Shown here: positions 20,612 through 30,756 of the stretch, one piece after another
Position numbering within the stretch: the first letter of the stretch is position 1
Layout: each line of letters begins with the position of its first letter
Origin: Sulfurirhabdus autotrophica
GTDB taxonomy: Bacteria; Pseudomonadota; Gammaproteobacteria; Burkholderiales; SMCO01
DNA: 54,179 nucleotides
NCBI RefSeq assembly: GCF_004346685.1
Contig: NZ_SMCO01000021.1
Span: 1 to 54,179, forward strand
Reading direction: 5' to 3'
Program-made: the position numbers and the translations under genes
Notes under the pieces: generated by a model
Database searches by the model: none
Seen by the model: only the letters and a program-made list of their open reading frames with translations
What the model was told of the DNA's origin: nothing

Positions 20612-20641
20612 CCCCCGGTTAAAGGGGAGTAAAACCGGGGG
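20612..20641 (+). terminator. GC-rich hairpin directly after engB
   Basis: Perfect 9-bp arms CCCCCGGTT (20612-20620) and AACCGGGGG (20633-20641) enclose a 12-base purine-rich loop. It sits five bases past the engB stop. It lacks a T run, so it may be a processing or stability element, or the first arm of the larger structured RNA candidate, rather than a classic terminator. Confidence 0.5.
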
Positions 20642-20709
20642 CAGAACGCCTTAATAAAGATTAAGGCACCCGCTCAGGGAGGAGAAGCGGGAGACGATTG
20701 GGATCGCCT
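20612..20709 (+). ncRNA. Candidate structured RNA between engB and hemB
   Basis: Three consecutive perfect hairpins with spacers of 1-6 bases: 20612-20620/20633-20641; GCCTTAAT 20648-20655 with ATTAAGGC 20660-20667 and an AAAG loop; CCCGCT 20669-20674 with AGCGGG 20686-20691. A small CGAT/ATCG stem follows near 20694-20705. The loops of the first and third are rich in GGGGA and GGGAGGAG. There is no coding frame. Its place before hemB recalls the hemB RNA motif reported in Burkholderia, but I cannot test the consensus. It could be a small RNA, an engB 3' element or a hemB leader. Confidence 0.45.
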
Positions 20710-20823
20710 ACTTATAAGATAGACGAAAATAAGAATAGTTCCAGAAATGATTTTATTTTTCTGAATAATACTTGCCCCTTTGCATGAGATAATGTTTTTC
20801 ACATGTCTTCGCAGACCGACTAA

Positions 20824-22634
<1,811 letters not shown>

Positions 22635-22799
22635 AACTAATTATTTATTAAATAAAAATGAGTTGCTATAATGGGTTACAATGAATTTAAGCTAAGCATT
22701 TTAATCAGTATTCAGTTTTATTGCGATATTAAACCCTCTAAACGTTCGAGAAATTAATCGCCTTAAAATATTAATGCTATATTTATAAATTCATCAAAA

Positions 22800-22840
22800 A
22801 GCGCATAGGTCTATTTCATGCGCTGTGTGTCTATAATACA
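22800..22840 (+). promoter_or_regulatory. Candidate promoter and operator before the FeeM-like gene
   Basis: A perfect TATAAT lies at 22832-22837, about 43 bases before the ATG. A 7-bp inverted repeat, AGCGCAT (22800-22806) and ATGCGCT (22818-22824), covers where the -35 box should be. No good -35 is present, so an activator or repressor binding the repeat is plausible. This is inferred from spacing and symmetry only. Confidence 0.35.
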
Positions 22841-22879
22841 CATAAATCTTCATTAAAGAATGAGGTCAATTGTTACAAA

Positions 22880-23647
22880 ATGGTTATAGATCAACGCGAC
22901 GCAGATAATTGGCAAAACACCATTGTTTCATTCGAGCCCGAACATCGATTGAGAGATTTATGCATTTCTGAGCCTGACCAACCCAATACACATGAGGTTG
23001 CGGTTCAGCAGCAGAAATTTAAAATCCGGTTGGCTACCAATGAAGACCGCCGGGATTCTGCAAGCCTGTTAATTGAAAAAATGTATTCTTGGCGCGGCTA
23101 TGCAACTGGCGCGACAAGCAACGAAGAACCCAACCGGGTTACGCTGGTGGCTTCTGCCAATGAACATATTCTGGCTACGTTAACCTTGGGCTACGATTCA
23201 CCAATGGGGTTAATGGTCGATGACATGTACAAAACAGAAGTTGACAGCCTCCGCAATTCTGGACGCGTTGTTTGTGAACTGACCAAATTAGCTGTTGATC
23301 AGAATGTTCGCTCCAAAGATGTGCTGGCTTCCCTATTCCACATTGCTTATATATATGGAAAAAAAATTCATAACGGCACGGATTTTGTCATTGAAGTAAA
23401 CCCAAGGCATGCTCTATTCTATAAAAAAATGCTTGGTTTCGAAGATTTTGGTGAAGAAAAAACATGCCCGCGCGTCAACGCGCCAGCTATCTTGCTTAGA
23501 CTGGATCTCGACCATGCTACGCGTAAAATTGCAGAACTGGGTGGGAAAAAGAACTTGGCAAAAGGTGAAAAATCATATTACCCATATTTCTTTACACCCG
23601 AAGATGAACTGGGGATTACGCTGCGACTTCGCCGGGAGACCCCGTGA
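22880..23647 (+). CDS. FeeM-like N-acyl amino acid synthase (acyl-homoserine-lactone-synthase-like GNAT)
   Basis: A 255-residue soluble protein of the GNAT / LuxI-like superfamily. The core (about residues 45-210) includes F-K-I-R-L-A, the R-V-V-C-E-L-T-K-L-A-V strand and a C-terminal H-A-L-F-Y-K-K-M-L-G-F followed by N-A-P-A-I-L-L-R-L-D-L-D. This pattern is shared by FeeM-type synthases, which transfer fatty acyl groups from acyl carrier protein to an amino acid, and by acyltransferases associated with PEP-CTERM/exosortase loci. Substrates cannot be read from sequence. It is the first of four co-directional genes. A GAGG element lies about 14 bases before the ATG, rather far. Confidence 0.75.
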   Translation: MVIDQRDADNWQNTIVSFEPEHRLRDLCISEPDQPNTHEVAVQQQKFKIRLATNEDRRDSASLLIEKMYSWRGYATGATSNEEPNRVTLVASANEHILATLTLGYDSPMGLMVDDMYKTEVDSLRNSGRVVCELTKLAVDQNVRSKDVLASLFHIAYIYGKKIHNGTDFVIEVNPRHALFYKKMLGFEDFGEEKTCPRVNAPAILLRLDLDHATRKIAELGGKKNLAKGEKSYYPYFFTPEDELGITLRLRRETP

Positions 23648-23861
23648 TGGGTTATGCCATTTGACGGAAGAATGACGATAGTCTTCATTTCCAGCCAGTT
23701 AACTCATAAAACCATGAAATAACGCTTCGAAGATTAAATTGGCTGGTTTCAGGAACAGCCACTATCTACCGTAAAATGCAATGCAATCCGGATAGTTCCG
23801 CAGTATAGAAACCTTTTTACATATACGCATATGACCACTTCCAGATAATTACAATTTCCTT

Positions 23862-24734
23862 ATGTCCGACACCTTCAACTACTCAGAAGCTTTTTCTCGC
23901 AATATCGGCTGGGTAACCGAGCAGGAACAGGAGATTTTACGTAATAAGCGTATAGCTATCGCTGGCATGGGTGGCGTCGGGGGGATTCATCTCCTTACTT
24001 TGGCCAGACTGGGGATTGGCGCTTTCCACATTGGTGATTTTGATGAATTTGACCTGGTAAACTTCAACCGCCAAGCAGGCGCATCCATGTCAACATTGGG
24101 CCAGCCTAAAGTACAGGTCATGGCTAATTTTACCAAGGACATCAACCCTGAAGCCGATATTAAAATATTCTCTGAAAAAATAGACAAAAACAATTTGTCA
24201 GATTTTTTAAGCGGTGTTGATCTATACGTAGACGGACTTGATTTTTTTGCCTTTTCTGCGCGCCAAGCTACTTTTAAAGCCTGTGCCGAAATGGGAATTC
24301 CAGCTATTACAGCTGCACCATTGGGCATGGGTACTGCATGGCTGAACTTTCTTCCTGGCAAAATGACCTTCGAAGAGTATTTTCTAATGGGAAACCATTC
24401 GGATGAAGAAAAAGCGCTACGTTTCATGCTCGGACTAGCACCGGCGAGACTTCAACTTGGATATTTAGTCGATCCTTCCCGCGTAAACTTTGCTGAACGA
24501 CGGGGCCCTTCTAGTATTATGGGATGTCAGCTATGCGCAGGTGTTGCTGCTACTGAAGCCCTTAGAATACTGTTAAATCGTGGAAATATCAGGACAGCAC
24601 CCTTCGGCGCACATTTCGATGCATACCGAAATAAACTGGCCCACACCTGGCGACCGGGGGGCAATAACCATCCGTTACAGCGCATTGCGCTCTCCCTGGC
24701 AAGAAAACGTTTCAGAAAAATTATGGCCAAATAA
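23862..24734 (+). CDS. ThiF/MoeB/HesA-family E1-like adenylyltransferase
   Basis: A 290-residue E1-like enzyme. The nucleotide-binding loop G-M-G-G-V-G-G is near residue 36, the adenylation Asp/Asn/Arg residues lie in G-D-F-D-E-F-D-L-V-N-F-N-R-Q, and a conserved D-G-L-D-F follows near residue 125. It lacks the paired CxxC zinc motifs of MoeB/ThiF; only C-Q-L-C is present near residue 225. No ubiquitin-like partner (ThiS/MoaD) is nearby, so it may activate a small carboxylate. It stops five bases before the nitroreductase-like gene. In mycobacteria Rv1355c, as I recall it, the same two domains are fused, which supports joint function. Confidence 0.8.
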   Translation: MSDTFNYSEAFSRNIGWVTEQEQEILRNKRIAIAGMGGVGGIHLLTLARLGIGAFHIGDFDEFDLVNFNRQAGASMSTLGQPKVQVMANFTKDINPEADIKIFSEKIDKNNLSDFLSGVDLYVDGLDFFAFSARQATFKACAEMGIPAITAAPLGMGTAWLNFLPGKMTFEEYFLMGNHSDEEKALRFMLGLAPARLQLGYLVDPSRVNFAERRGPSSIMGCQLCAGVAATEALRILLNRGNIRTAPFGAHFDAYRNKLAHTWRPGGNNHPLQRIALSLARKRFRKIMAK

Positions 24735-24739
24735 AGTAT

Positions 24740-25813
24740 ATGACAGAAATGTCTGGAAAATTAGAGGCGATTCTAGAACTGGCCCGCTGGGCCCCTAGTG
24801 GTGACAACACGCAACCATGGCGTTTTGAGAAAGTGTCAGACAACCATTTGGTCGTACATGGTTTTGATACCCGTGATCACTGTGTCTATGACCTGGATGG
24901 CCACCCGAGCCAAATTGCCATAGGTGCTTTGCTTGAAACAATCGCTATTGCCGCCAGCGGTCAGGGATTAACCGCTATTTTTCAGCGACGCTTGAACTTA
25001 CCTGAAACCACTCCGACGATTGACGTGCAGTTCGAACTTAATTCTCAACTAAAACCGAATGAACTGATTCCCTATATTACTCAGCGTAGTGTGCAACGCC
25101 GGCCATTACATATGCGCCGTTTATCACCAATAGAAAAAAACGCGTTGGAAGCGGCTGCGGGCAATGACTTTCAGATTTTTTGGATAGAAGGGTTTTCAAA
25201 TAAGCTAAGCACTGCCAAGCTAATGTTTGCAAACGCCAAACTGCGGCTGACCATTCCCGAAGCCTATGAAGTGCACCGTAGCGTGATTCAATGGAATTCA
25301 CAATATAGCGAGGATAAAGTACCAGATCAAGCAGTGGGTCTCGACCCGCTTACACTCCGGCTTATGCGATGGGTAATGCAAAGCTGGCAGCGTGTCTCAT
25401 TTTTTAATCGATATTTGGCCGGCACTTTGGCCCCTCGCTTACAACTCGATCTCATACCCGGGATTGCCTGCGCCGCCCATTTTGCTTTGATTGCCAGGCA
25501 AGAACCAGAAAGCATTGATGACTATATAAGTGCTGGTCGGGCATTACAACGTTTCTGGCTCACTGCAACCAAACTGGATTTACAGTTACAACCGGAGATG
25601 ACCCCCCTAATTTTTGCGGCTTATACCCGACAGAAGATTCAATTTTCACAAACATCTGGTGCAATGGAAACCGCTATCAGCCTTGCAAAACAACTGAAAA
25701 ATCTTCTAGGCAATAGCACTCGCCGCGCCGTATTCATGGGTAGAATAGGTGCTGGCCTTGCTCCCAAAGCACGCTCACTCAGACTTGCTCCGAATCGTTT
25801 GAGAAAAAATTGA
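24740..25813 (+). CDS. Nitroreductase-family (Acg-like) FMN protein
   Basis: A 357-residue protein. Its start (A-R-W-A-P-S-G-D-N-T-Q-P-W-R-F) is the typical nitroreductase FMN-binding element, and the rest resembles the long Acg-type subfamily more than classical 200-residue nitroreductases. It probably binds FMN and carries out a redox step; substrate unknown. It is tightly linked to the preceding ThiF-like gene (five-base gap) and to the following glycosyltransferase. E1-like plus FMN-enzyme pairing also occurs in azole-forming peptide pathways, but no precursor peptide is seen. Confidence 0.75.
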   Translation: MTEMSGKLEAILELARWAPSGDNTQPWRFEKVSDNHLVVHGFDTRDHCVYDLDGHPSQIAIGALLETIAIAASGQGLTAIFQRRLNLPETTPTIDVQFELNSQLKPNELIPYITQRSVQRRPLHMRRLSPIEKNALEAAAGNDFQIFWIEGFSNKLSTAKLMFANAKLRLTIPEAYEVHRSVIQWNSQYSEDKVPDQAVGLDPLTLRLMRWVMQSWQRVSFFNRYLAGTLAPRLQLDLIPGIACAAHFALIARQEPESIDDYISAGRALQRFWLTATKLDLQLQPEMTPLIFAAYTRQKIQFSQTSGAMETAISLAKQLKNLLGNSTRRAVFMGRIGAGLAPKARSLRLAPNRLRKN

Positions 25814-25843
25814 TTGCCTCTGGCCCTGGAAAAATCTAATAGA

Positions 25844-27058
25844 ATGCCCCGTAAACGCGTACTGTTTATTGCTGAGGCAGTCACCCTTGCTCATGTAGCC
25901 AGGCCCTACTTGTTGGCTACAGCGCTTGATCCCGAAAAGTATGAAATTTGCTTTGCCAGTCACCCCCGATACAAGTCATTAATGGGGGAAATCCCCTTTC
26001 TCTGGCGAGACATTACTTCCATCCCCAGTGAGCAGTTTCTTACCGCTCTTTCAAAAGGAAGTCCGGTTTACAATACCGAAACATTGCGTAATTACGTTAA
26101 AGAAGATCTTGATCTGATAAGACAATTCAATCCGGATGTAATTATTGGTGACTTCAGGTTATCTTTATCCATCAGCGCCCGTGTTTCCAATAAGCCTTAT
26201 ATTGCGCTAACCAATGCTTACTGGAGTCCTTATGGTAAACATCCCTTTCCTGTCCCGGAACTCCCTGTCACTAAAATTTTTGGCGTCAGGTTTGGTCAAA
26301 TTTTATTTAATATAGCCCGTCCTATCGCTTTTGCTTTCCATAGCATCCCATTGAATAAAATAAGAAAAGAATACGGACTCCCCTCCCTTGGCTTCAATCT
26401 GCAGCACATTTATACTGATGGGGACTATACGGCTTACGCTGACATACCAGAGATTTCACCTACCTTTAATTTGCCGTCCAATCATACCTACATTGGCCCG
26501 CTTGAATGGTCCCCCAGCATTGCCATGCCCTCTTGGTGGGAAACCATTCCCAAAGACCGGCCTGTCATCTATGTAACGTTTGGAAGTTCTGGAAAAAGCG
26601 ACCAGCTTGGCCTCATCATTCGGGCTTTACAAGACCTCCCGGTATCGCTCGTTGCTGCAACAGCAGGCCGCACGAATATTCCGCAGCACGCTGATAACAT
26701 ATATATAGCAGACCACGTTCCTGGTAAAAAAGTTGCCGCTGCCGCTGCACTGGTAATCTGCAATGGGGGGAGCCCGACGACTTACCAGGCACTCAGTGAA
26801 GGCAAGCCCATGATCGGAATTGCCAATAATCTGGATCAGTATCTGAATATGTCCATGGTACAAAATGCTGGCGCAGGAAAGTTACTTCGCGCCGGTCAAA
26901 CTTCTGTCTCAGGCATCAGAAAGGCAGTTGAAGCAGTCCTTTCAGATAGGGAAATGGCAAGTAATGCACAAAATTTAATGCATCTCATAGCACAATGCCA
27001 TCCGGAAGAAAAATTCGAGGCTTTGTTACAAAGGGCCATAAACCAGCCCTTAGCTTGA
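25844..27058 (+). CDS. GT1-type (UGT/MGT-like) glycosyltransferase
   Basis: A 404-residue GT-B glycosyltransferase. The N-terminal acceptor half starts R-V-L-F-I-A-E-A-V-T-L-A-H-V-A-R-P. The C-terminal donor half has Y-V-T-F-G-S-S-G, then I-C-N-G-G-S-P-T-T-Y-Q-A-L-S-E-G-K-P and N-N-L-D-Q, the sugar-nucleotide motif in which the usual His is Asn or Cys. Enzymes of this type glycosylate lipids or small molecules. The ATG at 25844 is preferred; a TTG at 25814 immediately after the preceding stop would add ten residues. It is the last of the four-gene run. Confidence 0.82.
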   Translation: MPRKRVLFIAEAVTLAHVARPYLLATALDPEKYEICFASHPRYKSLMGEIPFLWRDITSIPSEQFLTALSKGSPVYNTETLRNYVKEDLDLIRQFNPDVIIGDFRLSLSISARVSNKPYIALTNAYWSPYGKHPFPVPELPVTKIFGVRFGQILFNIARPIAFAFHSIPLNKIRKEYGLPSLGFNLQHIYTDGDYTAYADIPEISPTFNLPSNHTYIGPLEWSPSIAMPSWWETIPKDRPVIYVTFGSSGKSDQLGLIIRALQDLPVSLVAATAGRTNIPQHADNIYIADHVPGKKVAAAAALVICNGGSPTTYQALSEGKPMIGIANNLDQYLNMSMVQNAGAGKLLRAGQTSVSGIRKAVEAVLSDREMASNAQNLMHLIAQCHPEEKFEALLQRAINQPLA

Positions 27059-27161
27059 ATAAGTGACCTTGATTTAGCACACCACCATACCCTGCCTGAC
27101 GGTATATGGAACATTGCCCTAGAGTCCAATTTGAAGGAAATTGCTGCAAACCTGACAAACT

Positions 27162-28685
27162 TTAGAAACTATAGCGCGCCTCTGTAAAGACACGGTCCTT
27201 GTTGTCATACTGCCCAAACAGCCCGGTAGGAGGTCCTTCAAAAATATCTGCGCCTGCTGCCAAACGCCAGTTTCCATCAACTTTCCAGGTTACTTTAAAT
27301 TGCGCAGACCAGTCTTTGCGATTCAAACTCCTTATCAACAAAAGCTCAGGTTCCAGTTTGGGATGCAAAGCCTGTGTACTGAAAAGAATCGATACACCAC
27401 TTTCGGTTGTATGAGGCACAATTCCTGCATCGTGATCAGGAAACCAACGTTGAAAGAGTTGCAAGTTAAATCGGGTTTCTTTCGGAAAACTCCATTCCAG
27501 CCCAACTACATAATCCAGCATATCCTGCTTCACCAAGCCATCAGCATAAACTGCATTTGTTGTGCTAAATAGTTTATTTTTAGTGTAAATCACCTCCGCC
27601 TTTAGCAACATCGGCCCCAAATCTTTACCCAACGTGCCACCAACTTGATGAATACGTTTATGAATAGGCTCATAGGTAATGGTAGGTGTTGGTAACAACG
27701 CTATTTGGCGAGAGAAAGCAGCCGAGGGGTCATTGGCTGTATAGTAAAATCCGGAAACATCCCAGCCCCCGGTGAGATAAGACAATCGCGCGCCATAGGC
27801 ACCGTCATTCAGTCCCGTTGGTTGCTTTTCGGAAGCAATCACCGTTTGAAAGCCAGCCACCGTAGGGGGATTGAGGGGATAAAACTCACTTCCTGGCTTA
27901 CCGATATTATCGTAGCTCATGTAAGGTATCCACACCCCTTCAGCATGAAAATCCCCTTTGAAATATTCTGCTCGCGCTGCCCATTGCGGAATGCGTATCA
28001 TGTCAAAATCCGGCAGTATAAACTGCCGCATATCCTTGGCGGATACCACGTCTGCGAAAAACAACCCGACCATTTCACCCCAGACTATATGCTGCCGGCC
28101 CACACGAAAATCCAGATCTCCTGCTGAAAAATCTGCATAGGCTTCGCGAACCATGGCTTCAAAGCGCTGATCTTTACGTACCTCTGATGGGTAATAATTA
28201 GTCAGATCATAGATAGGATCATAATTTACACGGCCACCCAGCTTCCAAGCCACCCCACCTGCAGTACGGCCTTTGGTTGAAAGGTCCAGAGTGTTATTGA
28301 ATCGGGACCAATGCTTTTTGTCTGCGTAAGTGTAAGCAAGATCGTTTTGGTAAAACCCGGTAAACTGTAGGGGCGCTGGCGCTGACTGTTTCAGGTTTTC
28401 TGTTGCCCTGAGCGCAGACGCCTCAGGCACAACAGTTGCTGGTGCAGCAACCGTAGACTTATCTTGCGTATGGCCAGCAGGAACATTCGATTCCGGTTTT
28501 TTCGCGGGCTGTTTGGCTTCAGGTGCAGGGTCTCCAAAGAGATCGTCCATGGATTGGGCTTCGACTTTGCCTTTTCCTGCCGCAGTTGCCGGGTCAGCTG
28601 CAAACAACAAACCTAATAATAGTGTTCCAACCAGCCAAGATGACTGATTTAATCGTCGATCATTAAAACCACCCTTTTTTTCCAC
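27162..28685 (-). CDS. Outer-membrane beta-barrel protein, DUF1302-like
   Basis: A 507-residue exported protein. A signal peptide (hydrophobic segment near residues 16-32, cleavage after A-T-A-A) is followed by an Ala/Pro/Lys-rich linker of about 60 residues and then a porin-like barrel of alternating strands. The C-terminus A-R-Y-S-F ends in Phe, as required for BAM insertion. Parts such as F-R-V-G-R-Q-H-I-V-W-G-E resemble DUF1302-type proteins, which often accompany lipid transport genes. It starts with GTG preceded by a GGGGAG ribosome site, 10 bases after the ATPase gene, so the two are one operon. Confidence 0.75.
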   Translation of the reverse strand: MEKKGGFNDRRLNQSSWLVGTLLLGLLFAADPATAAGKGKVEAQSMDDLFGDPAPEAKQPAKKPESNVPAGHTQDKSTVAAPATVVPEASALRATENLKQSAPAPLQFTGFYQNDLAYTYADKKHWSRFNNTLDLSTKGRTAGGVAWKLGGRVNYDPIYDLTNYYPSEVRKDQRFEAMVREAYADFSAGDLDFRVGRQHIVWGEMVGLFFADVVSAKDMRQFILPDFDMIRIPQWAARAEYFKGDFHAEGVWIPYMSYDNIGKPGSEFYPLNPPTVAGFQTVIASEKQPTGLNDGAYGARLSYLTGGWDVSGFYYTANDPSAAFSRQIALLPTPTITYEPIHKRIHQVGGTLGKDLGPMLLKAEVIYTKNKLFSTTNAVYADGLVKQDMLDYVVGLEWSFPKETRFNLQLFQRWFPDHDAGIVPHTTESGVSILFSTQALHPKLEPELLLIRSLNRKDWSAQFKVTWKVDGNWRLAAGADIFEGPPTGLFGQYDNKDRVFTEARYSF

Positions 28686-28695
28686 GGAGCTCCCC

Positions 28696-29679
28696 TTAGT
28701 CCATTATTTGGCCATCGGCCAGTTCAATTACTCTGTCAGCCATCTCCATCACCCGTGCATCGTGGGTAGAAAAGACGAAAGTCGTACCTTCTTCCTGGTT
28801 TAATTCTTTCATTAGCCGAAGAATCCCTTCACCCGTTTTATGGTCCAGATTTGCTGTTGGCTCATCAGCTAAAACAATGCCTGGACGAGTAGCAAGAGCA
28901 CGTGCAATGGCCACTCGCTGACGCTGCCCTCCACTTAACTCATTAGGGCGATGATGCACGTATCGATCAAGCCCGACTACTTTCAAATAATGCGCTACCC
29001 TTTCTTGTCGCACTGCTTTAGTCACCTCTCGCTGCTGCAATAAAGGATATTCAACATTTTCCCAAGCGGAAAGAACCGGTAACAAATTGAAAGTCTGAAA
29101 AACAAAACCCAGCTTATTTAGCCGCAGATCCGCCAGTGCATCAGGTGATTTACCACTGATATCTTGTCCATCAAGCAAGATTTTTCCGGACGTTGGCGTA
29201 TCAATACAGCCAATCATGTTTAGCAACGTCGATTTTCCGCTTCCTGATGGGCCTGCCAGCGCTAAAAACTCACCTTTATTAATTGTAAGGGAGACATCAC
29301 GCAGCGCCGTAACAGTCTGCTTTCCAAGCGCATACTCCTTACTGATGGCTTGAATATCAATAATTGCTTCTGTGGGTTCCGCCGCACTTTCATCGTCATC
29401 AACAAATTCAAGCTGAAAAAAGTGAATAGCGAAATGATCTCCAATATTTAATTGCTTCCGCTTAATTTTTTCCCCATTCAACAACACACCGCTTCTGCTT
29501 TCAAGATCCTCCAGATAAAACAGGCCATCTTCCCAAATTATGCGGGCATGTCTACGGCTAACGCCTTTGTCCAGCAACTGAATCTGGCATTCCGACGACC
29601 TTCCAATTTTAAAATCTGCCTTATACAGACGAATGCGCTTTAACAGCTGTTGATTAAATTTTATCAAAACGCTAGGCAT
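28696..29679 (-). CDS. FHA domain fused to a LolD/MacB-type ABC ATPase
   Basis: A 327-residue fusion. Residues 1-95 form an FHA phosphothreonine-binding domain (F-K-I-G-R-S, V-S-R-R-H-A, V-L-L-N-G). Residues 105-327 form an ABC ATPase with Walker A G-P-S-G-S-G-K-S-T, Q-loop F-Q-T-F-N, signature L-S-G-G-Q-R-Q-R, Walker B V-L-A-D-E-P and a switch His in S-T-H-D. The ATPase half is of the LolD/MacB/FtsE kind that powers FtsX-like permeases. Those permeases are encoded 1-3.5 kb away in the same direction. The FHA domain suggests control by Ser/Thr phosphorylation. ATG with AAGGGG eight bases upstream. Confidence 0.9.
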   Translation of the reverse strand: MPSVLIKFNQQLLKRIRLYKADFKIGRSSECQIQLLDKGVSRRHARIIWEDGLFYLEDLESRSGVLLNGEKIKRKQLNIGDHFAIHFFQLEFVDDDESAAEPTEAIIDIQAISKEYALGKQTVTALRDVSLTINKGEFLALAGPSGSGKSTLLNMIGCIDTPTSGKILLDGQDISGKSPDALADLRLNKLGFVFQTFNLLPVLSAWENVEYPLLQQREVTKAVRQERVAHYLKVVGLDRYVHHRPNELSGGQRQRVAIARALATRPGIVLADEPTANLDHKTGEGILRLMKELNQEEGTTFVFSTHDARVMEMADRVIELADGQIMD

Positions 29680-29832
29680 AGGCTAACCCCTTCGCTATCA
29701 AAATCGATAACTGGCACGGATAAAATTTAATATTTTGTTTTATGCGACGCATAAATATGACCCCACTCAACATATGTCATATAATACCCGATAATCTTGA
29801 GTTATACGTTTTGGGTTAACAGGACACAATTT

Positions 29833-30690
29833 ATGGTCATGACTCCATCTGATTCTCATTCAGTAAACCGCTTTCTCCATTTCAACACACAGCGAACTGA
29901 AGCCACTCCCCATGTCTTGCACTTTCGACTAAAACCATTATTGGTGGTTTTCATTGCCTTACTGCTATTGTTTTTATACAAACCTGCGCAAGCTGCTGAA
30001 AATACCGGTGAAGACAATATCGCGCGTGAAACGTTAACACGGGCAGATCGTATTCGCTTCCCTGACGAAGGATTTCAAGTAGATGTAACGATCACCACAA
30101 CAGAACCAGATACGGCTGAAGACGTGCGCACTTACCGGATACTCTCTAAAGGCAACAGCCATACCTTGGTGCAAACGACTGCGCCTGCAATTGATCGTGG
30201 GCAAATATTGCTGATGCGCGATCGCGACTTGTGGGCTTTTCTGCCCAATTTATCACAGCCCATTCGTTTACCTCTATCGCAAAAGTTAACGGGGCAAGTT
30301 GCAAACGGTGATTTGGCACGTGCTAATTTTACAGGGGATTACAATCCCAAAATTCTCCGGTCAGAAAAAATCAATGACGAATCCTATCAAGTGTTACAGC
30401 TGGATGCTGTTGACAATAGCGTGACTTATCGCAAAGTACTCTTCTGGGTAAACGCAAAAAACAATCGACCATATAAAGCGGAATTTTACGCTCTTTCTGG
30501 CCGCCTCCTTAAAACAGGTTACTACCAGGAATTTCTCCCGCTGGGAGGTGAAACAAGACCAACCAAACTTATCATAGAAGATTCTTTACGACGTGGCCGG
30601 CGTTCGGTGCTTGAATATAACAACATGGTTGTCAGAGATCTGCCTGATAAAATATTTACCAAAGATTATTTAAAAAAATTGAGTCGTTAA
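29833..30690 (+). CDS. LolA-like outer-membrane lipoprotein-sorting protein
   Basis: A 285-residue exported protein. A long N-terminal region precedes a hydrophobic signal segment (about residues 36-55, cleavage near A-Q-A-A). The mature part has the LolA/LolB-like half-barrel pattern of the COG2834 family (for example L-L-M-R-D-R-D-L-W-A-F-L-P and Y-K-A-E-F-Y). Such proteins carry lipoproteins or lipids across the periplasm. The ATG at 29833 has AGGA nine bases upstream; an earlier TTG at 29797 is less likely. It lies alone on the plus strand between two minus-strand parts of the Lol-like set and converges on the second permease. Confidence 0.85.
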   Translation: MVMTPSDSHSVNRFLHFNTQRTEATPHVLHFRLKPLLVVFIALLLLFLYKPAQAAENTGEDNIARETLTRADRIRFPDEGFQVDVTITTTEPDTAEDVRTYRILSKGNSHTLVQTTAPAIDRGQILLMRDRDLWAFLPNLSQPIRLPLSQKLTGQVANGDLARANFTGDYNPKILRSEKINDESYQVLQLDAVDNSVTYRKVLFWVNAKNNRPYKAEFYALSGRLLKTGYYQEFLPLGGETRPTKLIIEDSLRRGRRSVLEYNNMVVRDLPDKIFTKDYLKKLSR

Positions 30691-30756
30691 ATGCTGGCTG
30701 TATTGTCTGAAGCCTGTAAGCGCCCATTTTCAATTCAACCTGCCACCCATCTCTGA

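Noticed and set aside
23648-23861. Possible hairpin CCAGCCAGTT...AATTGGCTGG after the FeeM-like gene
   Set aside because: The arms are about 40 bases apart with a mismatch and no T run, so I do not call a terminator.
24740-25813. Azole-forming peptide pathway centred on the ThiF-like and nitroreductase genes
   Set aside because: No short precursor-peptide gene or YcaO-type gene is visible nearby. The parallel is kept only as a chemical analogy.
27705-28127. 140-codon plus-strand open frame inside the barrel-protein gene
   Set aside because: It is antisense to a well-supported exported protein and has no recognisable motif or ribosome site.
29712-29727. TGGCACG, a perfect sigma-54 -24 element, before the LolA-like gene
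   Set aside because: The -12 position reads AAAT-type sequence without GC at the required 10-base spacing, so it is not a credible sigma-54 promoter.
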